In this document: positions 1 through 5,555 of the stretch, piece by piece
Numbering within the stretch: the stretch's first letter is position 1
Layout of the letters: each line of letters opens with the position of its first letter
Assembly: GCA_016873405.1 (NCBI GenBank)
Contig: VGXH01000114.1
Coordinates: forward strand, 1 to 6,286
Source: a bacterium
GTDB lineage: Bacteria; Krumholzibacteriota; Krumholzibacteria; LZORAL124-64-63
DNA length: 6,286 bases
Direction: 5' to 3'
Translations under genes and position numbers: made by a program
The notes under the pieces: model-generated
Database searches by the model: none
What the model saw: only the letters and a program-made list of their open reading frames with translations
Told to the model about the DNA's origin: nothing

Positions 1-444
1 GGGGCGGACGGGCGGCTCGCGGCAGGCCTCGAGCAGCCGCTGCGTGGCCATCACGTTGCGACCGAGATACTCCGCGAAATACGCGCCCCAGCTGGCGCGA
101 ACGCCGGCCTGGGCCGCCAGGTGGAAGACCGCGCGCTGCCCCCGCAACAGGCCCACGGCATCGATCTGCTGCAGGTCCTCCTGCCGGAACGTGAAGCCCG
201 GGTGGGCCAGGCACCCGGCCAGGTTCTCGCGCTTGAGTGCCGGGTCGTAGTAGTCGGTCAGGCAGTCGACGCCGGTCACGAGGCAGCCCAGTTCGAGCAG
301 CGCCTCGCTCACCGCGCTGCCGATGAACCCCGCGCAACCGGTGACCACGACCGGCGCGCCGGGAGCCAGCACGGCGGTGACGCGGGCGGGCAGCCCGGCG
401 ACGATCTCGCTCGCGTCCGCGCCGCGGACGAACTCAGCGGCCAA
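1..444 (-). CDS. NAD-dependent sugar epimerase/dehydratase (extended SDR), N-terminal 148 residues, 3' end outside window
   Basis: This is the N-terminal half of a nucleotide-sugar epimerase of the extended short-chain dehydrogenase family. Such cytoplasmic enzymes bind NAD and interconvert UDP- or GDP-sugars for glycan synthesis. The glycine-rich NAD-binding motif TGCAGFIGS lies at residues 35-43 (Cys at the third position where Gly or Ala is usual). An acidic residue, D60, ends the second strand, and the segment LTDYYDPALKREN (62-74) and HLAAQAGVRASW (108-119) closely resemble UDP-glucuronate and UDP-glucose 4-epimerases. The catalytic Ser and YxxxK would lie beyond the left edge, so substrate cannot be fixed. 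The TTG at 444 is chosen because GGAGG sits 6 bases upstream. A GTG at 372 would give the shorter leader more usual for the family but has no visible ribosome site. The start overlaps the end of the DUF2723 gene by 11 bases, implying co-translation. Family is confident; exact start and substrate are not. Confidence 0.9.
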   Translation of the reverse strand, partial: MAAEFVRGADASEIVAGLPARVTAVLAPGAPVVVTGCAGFIGSAVSEALLELGCLVTGVDCLTDYYDPALKRENLAGCLAHPGFTFRQEDLQQIDAVGLLRGQRAVFHLAAQAGVRASWGAYFAEYLGRNVMATQRLLEACREPPVRP

Positions 445-3193
445 GGGCTTCCTCCACCTGCTGGCGGACCTCGTCGCGCTCGCGGGCGCCGGCCTGGGCG
501 GTCATCTCCTCCAGCCCGCGGACCATGTCCGCGTCCCGCTCGCCGCTCTGCCTCTGCCAGGATTCCAGCACGGCGCGGGCGCCGCCGACGTCGCCGAGGG
601 CCTGGTGCACGCTGAACAGGACCTGGTAGTAGAACTTGCGCTCCGGCTGCGCGGCCAGTCGCTCGCCCAGCCACATGATCGCCAGTTCCGACACGCCGCC
701 CCGCACGAAGCCGCTGATGCTGTTGAAGACGGTACGCTCCTCGATTTCCGTCGGCACGCTGCCGTGGAGCGACGACAGAAAGGCGGCCGCCTCCTCGTCC
801 TGGTACGCCTGCACCAGCAGCAGCGGGAAGAACTCGAGCGCCTGCTCGTTGAACGGCGCCACGGCGAGACTGGCGCGGAAGGCCGCGAGCGAGGAGGCGA
901 GAAGTTCACGGTAGCGCGCCTGGTCGATCGTGGTCGCCTCCGTCGCCATGACGTAGAACTCGTAGCCGGCCCGGTTGAGCGCCGCCGGATAATTGCCCAG
1001 CAGGAAGACCGCGTTGGCGACCCGGTGCTGGTCGGTGCGGGGCTTGCCGGTCATCCGGGCCAGCGAGTCGAACTCGCCGGCCCGCAGGTCGCCCGCGGCG
1101 CGCCCGAAGCCGCGCCGCGCGCTGTCGCCGGCCAGCCCCGCCAGAGTCCGGTAGATGCCGGTGCGCTGCCGGTCGTCGCCGTCCATCACCGAGCCCAGGC
1201 GGTAGACACCAAGCATGTTCTGCATCACCGCCTGCGGGTCGGTGCGTGGCAGGTTGTCCGGCCCGGGCGTGTCCAGCAGGCGATAGGTCATGCCCTCCAT
1301 CTGCAGGCTCGGGTAGTAGCGCGCCATGTTCTCCTGCGGGATGGTGACCGCGAAGAAGTGGGGGCGCCCCCGCGGGCCCTGGTTGGTCGTGATGATGTCG
1401 TGCAGCACGTAGTCCTTGATCATCAGGTACTGGCGCTCGCCCGTCTTCGGATCCTCGTAGACCCGATGGCGCAGGGCGTCGATCTCGGCGTCGCTGCGCT
1501 GCATGGCCAGCGGGCTCTCCGCGTGGTGCTTCAACTGCTTGATGTACCACGGCAGGTTGATCAGCGAGAGGTTCACGACGGTGACGTCGCGCCGGAATTT
1601 CTCGACCTCCTGCAGGTACCAGATCGGGAAGGTGTCGTTGTCGCCGTTCGTGAACAGGATGCCGTTCCGGTCGCAACCGGCCAGGATGTTCCAGGCGTAC
1701 TCGTAGGCGATGTAGTTGTTCGTGTTGTCGTGCTCGAAGTACTTCACGCTGCCGGGCATGATCGGCAGCAGCGGCAGCGCGACCAGCAGCGCCGCTGCCG
1801 CCAGCACGAGCGGCTTCGCCTTGAGCGGCTTGATCGCGGCGCGCCAGTCGCCGCCCGCCTTCTCCAGCTGCGTCGCCGACTTGCCCTCGGCGCCCGCCAG
1901 GTAGCGCAGCAGCGCCGACGCGCCGAGGCCGATGAACACCGCCGCGAACATGAACGCCGCGAAGTAGAAGTAGTCGCGCTCGCGCACCTCGTGCTGCGTG
2001 AAGTTGAGGTACAACGTCAACATCTCGCCGTTGATCAGATAGCCGATCAGCGGCACGAGCACCAGCGGCCGCAGCCGCCGCAGGCCGTGCGCGAGGCCCA
2101 CCAGCGCCAGGAAGATCGGGCCCAGCACGGTCGAGACCGTGGTGAGCAGGCCGGTGCCCGGACCCAGGAAGTAGAACTGCTTGAACAGGAACCCGTAGTA
2201 GTACTCGAACTGCCAACCCAGGGGCGCCTGCCGGGTGAACGGGTTCAGCGGCGGGTACTGCTCGCGGCGGATGACGGACAGCAGCGTCTTGAAGTCCTCG
2301 GGAGCGGTCTGGTTGACGAACGGCTCGGGCGTGGCGCCGGCGCGGATCATCATCATCGCGTGCACGGTCAGGCCCAGGAAGAACAGGGCGCTGCCCCACA
2401 GGGCAAAGCGATGGCCGGTCCAGGCGCGCAGGCCCACGAACACGACGTAGCCGACGAGGAGCACGATCAGGCCGCCGTCCGGCAGCACGTTGGTCGTCGA
2501 GAGCAGGAACAGCGCCAGACCCGAACTCATCAGCAGCAGGTCCAGCAGCGGCAGCGCCCGTTGCGTGGCCAGGACGATCAACGCGAAGATGCCCGGGTAG
2601 ACCAGCAGCGAGCCCAGGTGGAAGCCGACGCCGAGACCGAGCAGGTAGATCATCAGCAGGAGAAGCAGGTTGCTCCCCGGCTGGGAGCGGTGGTCGTACC
2701 AGCGCACGGCGAGCCAGGCCACCAGCGCCAGCATGGCGGCCGCCAGTCCGTAGACCTCGGCTTCGATGGCGTTCGCCCAGAAGGTCTCCGAGAAGGCCAG
2801 GAACAGGGCGCCGACGACGCCGCCGGCATGCGCGAGCCAGCCGGAGTCCGGATCGGCGCGGCGCGCCAGCTCCCAGATCAGCAGGTAGATGAAGGTGACC
2901 GCCAGCGCGCTGAAGAACGCCGACATGAAATTGACGGCCCAGGCCGTCCGCAGCGAGGGCTGCGTGATGTCGGGCTGGCCGCTGAGGATCACGTCGAAGA
3001 CGCGCCCCATCAGCACGTACAGCGGCGTGCCCGGTTGGTGGGGCACGCCGACGATATGGCTGGTGGTGATGAACTCGCCGGCGTCCCAGAACGGCGTCGT
3101 GCTGTTGAGCGTCAGCATGTAGACGACGAGCGTCAGGACGAACACGCCGGCGGCGATCAGGATATGGGGCCGGCGAAGCCAGGGTGCGGTCAC
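434..3193 (-). CDS. DUF2723 family (TMEM260-like) multi-pass membrane protein, putative GT-C type protein O-glycosyltransferase
   Basis: This 919-residue protein has an N-terminal membrane half and a soluble C-terminal half. Hydrophobic segments, judged by eye, lie near residues 10-27, 85-107, 124-138, 147-163, 175-190, 196-210, 216-232, 240-256, 263-282, 345-368, 376-388, 409-428 and 461-480. After the first segment comes PFWDAGEF (34-41), whose D37 and E40 resemble the Asp-Glu motif of GT-C mannosyltransferases, followed by HQPGTPLY (52-59). Together these are the signature of DUF2723. The conserved soluble block includes FTNGDNDTFPIWYLQEVE (514-531) and VVNLSLINLPWYIKQL (539-554). Residues from about 720 to 919 look helical and TPR-like. 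The human relative TMEM260 O-mannosylates extracellular IPT domains; bacterial members are mostly uncharacterised, so transferase activity here is inferred. The GTG at 3193 is preferred over an ATG at 3364: it has AAGGTG 5 bases upstream, falls right before the first membrane helix, and avoids a 57-residue Ala/Pro/Arg-rich extension that would begin upstream of the proposed transcription start. Confidence 0.92.
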   Translation of the reverse strand: MTAPWLRRPHILIAAGVFVLTLVVYMLTLNSTTPFWDAGEFITTSHIVGVPHQPGTPLYVLMGRVFDVILSGQPDITQPSLRTAWAVNFMSAFFSALAVTFIYLLIWELARRADPDSGWLAHAGGVVGALFLAFSETFWANAIEAEVYGLAAAMLALVAWLAVRWYDHRSQPGSNLLLLLMIYLLGLGVGFHLGSLLVYPGIFALIVLATQRALPLLDLLLMSSGLALFLLSTTNVLPDGGLIVLLVGYVVFVGLRAWTGHRFALWGSALFFLGLTVHAMMMIRAGATPEPFVNQTAPEDFKTLLSVIRREQYPPLNPFTRQAPLGWQFEYYYGFLFKQFYFLGPGTGLLTTVSTVLGPIFLALVGLAHGLRRLRPLVLVPLIGYLINGEMLTLYLNFTQHEVRERDYFYFAAFMFAAVFIGLGASALLRYLAGAEGKSATQLEKAGGDWRAAIKPLKAKPLVLAAAALLVALPLLPIMPGSVKYFEHDNTNNYIAYEYAWNILAGCDRNGILFTNGDNDTFPIWYLQEVEKFRRDVTVVNLSLINLPWYIKQLKHHAESPLAMQRSDAEIDALRHRVYEDPKTGERQYLMIKDYVLHDIITTNQGPRGRPHFFAVTIPQENMARYYPSLQMEGMTYRLLDTPGPDNLPRTDPQAVMQNMLGVYRLGSVMDGDDRQRTGIYRTLAGLAGDSARRGFGRAAGDLRAGEFDSLARMTGKPRTDQHRVANAVFLLGNYPAALNRAGYEFYVMATEATTIDQARYRELLASSLAAFRASLAVAPFNEQALEFFPLLLVQAYQDEEAAAFLSSLHGSVPTEIEERTVFNSISGFVRGGVSELAIMWLGERLAAQPERKFYYQVLFSVHQALGDVGGARAVLESWQRQSGERDADMVRGLEEMTAQAGARERDEVRQQVEEALGR
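451..455 (-). promoter_or_regulatory. Shine-Dalgarno GGAGG deciding the TTG start of the epimerase
   Basis: On the minus strand GGAGGAAG precedes the TTG at 444 with 6 bases between GGAGG and the start codon. The site lies inside the last codons of the DUF2723 gene. No comparable site precedes the only later plausible in-frame start (GTG at 372), so this supports the TTG. Confidence 0.65.
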
Positions 3194-3198
3194 GTTGT

Positions 3199-3204
3199 CA
3201 CCTT
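3199..3204 (-). promoter_or_regulatory. Ribosome binding site AAGGTG for the GTG start of the DUF2723 gene
   Basis: AAGGTG, one mismatch from AAGGAG, lies 5 bases upstream of the GTG at 3193 on the minus strand. It is what places the start after the low-complexity Ala/Pro/Arg-rich open stretch rather than at the upstream ATG. Confidence 0.6.
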
Positions 3205-3319
3205 CGTCAGGGGTCCGACCCCGCGGGCCGGGGCACGACCGCGGCGCGGCCGGGCCGGGTTCGGCGGCAGGGAGGTGCACCGGGGCCGCGCGCGCCGCGC
3301 AAGGCGCCGCCACGACCCG

Positions 3320-3344
3320 GGCCGGGCTGGCCGCGGGCCCGGCC
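3320..3344 (-). other. Possible hairpin in the leader of the DUF2723 gene
   Basis: GGCCGGGC (3320-3327) and GCCCGGCC (3337-3344) are perfect complements around a 9-base loop, giving an 8-bp all-G/C stem. It would form in the RNA just after the proposed transcription start. No T-run follows, so it is not a standard terminator. Confidence 0.4.
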
Positions 3345-3367
3345 GCCGGTCGAGGCACCGGCAAACC

Positions 3368-3396
3368 AAGCTAGCACACGCAAGTTGCGCGAACAA
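3368..3396 (-). promoter_or_regulatory. Candidate sigma-70-like promoter with extended -10 for the DUF2723 gene
   Basis: On the minus strand TTGTTC (3396-3391) is followed after 17 bases by TAGCTT (3373-3368), and TGC directly before the latter fits an extended -10 element. Each hexamer matches the consensus at only 3 of 6 positions, but the 17-base spacing, the TGn and the local drop in GC make it the best candidate in the gap. Initiation near 3361 would give a leader of about 168 bases to the GTG start. This is pattern reading only. Confidence 0.35.
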
Positions 3397-3397
3397 C

Positions 3398-3417
3398 CGG
3401 GGTTCCTCGGGGTTCCC
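3398..3417. repeat. Tandem 10-bp direct repeat next to the candidate -35
   Basis: CGGGGTTCC occurs twice, at 3398-3406 and 3408-3416, with a period of 10 bp, about one helical turn. The unit is directly adjacent to the candidate -35 on its upstream side, the position where an activator would bind. Two copies of a 9-mer could be chance in GC-rich DNA, but this one contains the less common GGTTCC core. Confidence 0.5.
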
Positions 3418-3426
3418 GCCCGACCC

Positions 3427-4416
3427 TCATGGCGCCTGCTCGCGGGCCGCCGGCGCCGGGCGCCGGCGCCGCCACAGCAGCAGGCCCCCGACCAGGCTGT
3501 AGGCGACCTGGACCAGGTAGGCCACCAGTTCCATCGCCACGGCCTGGGGGGCCGCCAGGCCCGCCCAGGTCAACAGGCCGGCCGACACCGATTCACGCAA
3601 CCCTATGCCGTTGATGGAGATCGGCAACGTCAGGCTGAGCGCCAGCAGGGGGATCAGCACCAGCAGCTGCAGGGCCGCCGGGCCGCCGAGGGCGATGCCG
3701 AGACCCGCGGCGGCCGCCAGGTGGGTCAGCAGCCGCAGCAGCTGGATGCCCAGGCTCAGGGCGAACAGGCCGTTCAGCCAGGCGAGGCGCGGGCGCAGCC
3801 CGGCCAGTTCGCCGGCGAACCGCGCCAGCGGCGCCGCCAGCCAGGGCAGGCCCAGGCGCGTCGTCCAGGCCACCAGGACGGCGCCGAGACGCCGCGACAG
3901 CAGCGCCGCCAGGACGACGAACAGCAGCGCGCCGACCGGCAGCAGGGACAGCGCCAGCCGGGGCAGCGGCACGCCGACCACGGCCGCCAGCGTCATCGCC
4001 GCGCAGGCCAGCGCGGTCAGGGCCGCCAGCCCGATGAGGCGATCCAGCAGCGTGGCGCCCAGCACGGTGGCGCGCCGCCCGTCGCGCGCGCCGAGGTCCA
4101 GGATCTTCCAGGCGTCGCCGCCGATGTTGGCCGGCAGGAAATTGTTGAAGAACAGGCCGATGTGGTAGAGGCGCGCGATCTCGCCCAGCCCGGCCGTGAT
4201 GCCCATCGCGCGCAGGATGAGCGCCCACTGCCAGGCTCCCAGCGCCGCGGACACGGCGTACAGCGCGAACGACGCCCCGAGCCAGCCCCACTGAGGCCGG
4301 TGCATCGCCGCCCGGACCTCCGTCAAGGGGAGCTTCGCCAGCAGGACGGTCACCAGGGCGACTGTGCCGGCGATCTTCAGCCCCACAAGGAGGCGGCCCC
4401 GCGCGGCCGGCGTCAC
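3427..4416 (-). CDS. Flippase-like integral membrane protein (LPG_synthase_TM / UPF0104 family)
   Basis: This is a 329-residue, almost wholly hydrophobic protein with about seven to nine membrane segments (near 12-27, 44-66, 120-148, 153-174, 212-232, 234-264, 278-290, 293-316). The family signature is present: FFNNFLPANIGGDAWK (89-104) with the conserved Asn-Pro-Gly-Gly-Asp pattern, D125-R126 followed by Gly, and LPISINGIGLRES (264-276). It ends in a basic tail (RRRR at 316-319), probably cytoplasmic. The family includes the membrane half of lysyl-phosphatidylglycerol synthase and many stand-alone proteins near glycosyltransferases, thought to move or bind lipid-linked substrates. There is no C-terminal aminoacyl-transfer domain, so it is not MprF. 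The GTG at 4416 overlaps the glycosyltransferase stop (GTGA) and has GGAGG 8 bases upstream (4425-4429). A longer frame reaching 4689 only retraces the glycosyltransferase gene. The role in moving a lipid-linked glycan is inferred from context. Confidence 0.9.
   Translation of the reverse strand: MTPAARGRLLVGLKIAGTVALVTVLLAKLPLTEVRAAMHRPQWGWLGASFALYAVSAALGAWQWALILRAMGITAGLGEIARLYHIGLFFNNFLPANIGGDAWKILDLGARDGRRATVLGATLLDRLIGLAALTALACAAMTLAAVVGVPLPRLALSLLPVGALLFVVLAALLSRRLGAVLVAWTTRLGLPWLAAPLARFAGELAGLRPRLAWLNGLFALSLGIQLLRLLTHLAAAAGLGIALGGPAALQLLVLIPLLALSLTLPISINGIGLRESVSAGLLTWAGLAAPQAVAMELVAYLVQVAYSLVGGLLLWRRRRPAPAAREQAP
3448..3468 (-). other. Perfect 9-bp G/C inverted repeat near the 3' end of the flippase-like gene
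   Basis: CGCCGGCGC (3448-3456) and GCGCCGGCG (3460-3468) are exact complements around a 3-base loop. The stem lies inside the coding region, about 20 bases before the stop, in the codons for the basic Arg/Pro/Ala tail. No T-run follows in the RNA sense, so intrinsic termination is unlikely, but the structure could protect or pause the transcript. Confidence 0.45.
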
Positions 4417-5555
4417 GGCGTCGCCTCCGGATCGCGGCCGGCGCCGCGGGCGGCCGCGCGCTGGAACAGCGCCAGCGACTCCTCCACGCAGCGGTTCCAG
4501 TCGAAGGTGCCGGCCCACGCGCGCGCGGCGGCGCCCATGCGCTCGAGGTAGTCGCGATCGCGCAGCAGCAGCAGGGCGTGCGCCGCCATCGCCTGGGCAT
4601 CGCCGTACGGGACCAACACGCCCGTCTCGCCGTCCCGCACCGAGTCGCGCAGTCCCGGCGCGTCGGTGGCGACGACCGGCAGGCCGCACCGGTTCGCCTC
4701 GATCACGGTCAGCCCCCAGCCCTCCTTGGGGCTGGGGTTCAGGAAGACGTGGCAGCGGTGCAGCGTCCGCACCAGCTCGTCCCAGGGCTGGAAGCCGCGG
4801 AACTCGACCTTGGGCTCCAGGCCCAGGCGCGCCGTCAGCGCGCGCAGCCGCCGCTCGTCCGGACCGCGGCCCATGATCAGCAGGCGCGCCTCCGGCAGCT
4901 CGCGCTGCACCAGGTCGAAGGCGCGGATCGCCACGTCCAGGCTCTTGTAGCGGCGCAGGCGGCTCCAGCTGACCAGCAGCGGCGTCTCGCTGCGCGGCGG
5001 CGGTTCGTCCAGTCGGAAGCGTTCGTGCTCCAGCCCGCAGAGGATGGTGGTCACGCGCGCCGGATCGACGCCGCGGGCCACCAGGTCGTCTCGCGTCGAG
5101 GGGCTGATGACCTCGAACTCGCAGCCGCGGTAGACGCGCGGCACCAGGCTCTCCGCGGCGTAGACGTAGGTGGCGACCAGCGGGTTGGTCTCGCGGTAGA
5201 CCGTGGCGCCGAACAGGTGCGGCACCACGGCCACGACCGGGACCTTCCCCGCGTAGAGCGGCGTGTAGAACGGGATCTTGTTGATGTCCTCGACGATGAG
5301 GTCGTAGCGGTGGCGCCGCAGCAGGTCGCGCACGAGTCCGGGCACGGTGAAGTTGGCCACGCGCCAGTGCCCGCGCCGGTGCACCTCGACGCCGTCGAGG
5401 CGGCCGCGCGCGCCGCCGCCCGGGTAGTCCGCGCAGCAGAGATCCACCTGCCAGCCCCGCCGCGCGGCCCCGGCCAGGATGTGGTGCAGGTGCTGCTCGG
5501 CGCCGCCGCTGAGCGGGTCGCCGATGTCGCGCCAGTTGACCGCGAGGACCCTCAC
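4413..5555 (-). CDS. Glycosyltransferase family 4 (GT-B fold) protein
   Basis: This 380-residue enzyme should transfer a sugar from a nucleotide donor to a lipid-linked or soluble acceptor on the cytoplasmic side; length is normal for the family. The N-terminal acceptor-side domain opens with VLAVNWRDIGDPLSGGAEQH (3-22), whose Gly-Gly-Ala-Glu loop is typical. The C-terminal donor-side domain carries SWSRLRRYKSLD (196-207), with the Arg and Lys that contact the donor phosphates, then MGRGPDERRLR (228-238) and the E-x7-E pair E278 and E286 in KEGWGLTVIEA. There is no signal peptide or membrane helix. The GTG at 5555 overlaps the methyltransferase stop (GTGA), and the protein begins directly at the first beta strand; only a weak G-rich stretch stands as ribosome site, so translational coupling is likely. 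The longer open frame up to 6080 lies over the methyltransferase and is rejected. Donor and acceptor cannot be read from sequence. Confidence 0.93.
   Translation of the reverse strand: MRVLAVNWRDIGDPLSGGAEQHLHHILAGAARRGWQVDLCCADYPGGGARGRLDGVEVHRRGHWRVANFTVPGLVRDLLRRHRYDLIVEDINKIPFYTPLYAGKVPVVAVVPHLFGATVYRETNPLVATYVYAAESLVPRVYRGCEFEVISPSTRDDLVARGVDPARVTTILCGLEHERFRLDEPPPRSETPLLVSWSRLRRYKSLDVAIRAFDLVQRELPEARLLIMGRGPDERRLRALTARLGLEPKVEFRGFQPWDELVRTLHRCHVFLNPSPKEGWGLTVIEANRCGLPVVATDAPGLRDSVRDGETGVLVPYGDAQAMAAHALLLLRDRDYLERMGAAARAWAGTFDWNRCVEESLALFQRAAARGAGRDPEATP
4425..4429 (-). promoter_or_regulatory. Shine-Dalgarno GGAGG for the flippase-like gene
   Basis: GGAGG on the minus strand lies 8 bases before the GTG at 4416, within the last codons of the glycosyltransferase gene. 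It supports the GTGA-overlap start against longer alternatives. Confidence 0.6.

Larger units (their letters stand above)
3194..3426. other. 233-base intergenic region and structured leader of the DUF2723 gene
   Basis: This is the only real gap in the window, and it breaks an otherwise overlapping gene row. Its upstream part (about 3361-3417) holds the least GC-rich patch, a candidate promoter and a tandem repeat. Its downstream part (about 3205-3360) is extremely GC-rich with several possible hairpins. I find no T-run after a stem, so no classical intrinsic terminator in either direction. An ATG overlapping the flippase stop (3430-3428) opens a frame of only 19 codons and is not called as a gene. 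The open frames that cross the region are low-complexity Arg/Ala/Pro-rich. Confidence 0.7.

Noticed and set aside
906..2399. A 497-codon minus-strand frame inside the DUF2723 gene
   Set aside because: Frame-shifted reading of the real gene, giving Arg/Ala/Gly/Pro-rich sequence without membrane helices.
3194..3364. N-terminal extension of the DUF2723 protein starting at the ATG at 3364
   Set aside because: The 57 added residues are Ala/Pro/Arg-rich without homology-like features, have no good ribosome site, and would start upstream of the proposed transcription start; the GTG at 3193 has AAGGTG at proper spacing.
3371..3430. Short minus-strand ORF from an ATG overlapping the flippase stop codon
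   Set aside because: Only 19 codons, no family resemblance, and it runs through the candidate promoter; the ATGA overlap alone is not enough.
3205..3470. Intrinsic terminator between the flippase and DUF2723 genes
   Set aside because: Several G/C stems exist but none is followed by a T-run in the transcribed sense, so a standard terminator is not supported.
323..3502. A 1059-codon open frame on the plus strand, antisense to the DUF2723 gene
   Set aside because: Its product is low-complexity (rich in Gln, Arg, His, Asp, Val) with no recognisable domain, as expected when the opposite strand of a high-GC gene lacks stop codons. The minus-strand frame has a clear family signature.
3184..4551. 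A 455-codon plus-strand open frame over the flippase and intergenic region
   Set aside because: Gln/Arg/Gly/Ala-rich composition without motifs; it is the shadow of the minus-strand membrane protein gene.
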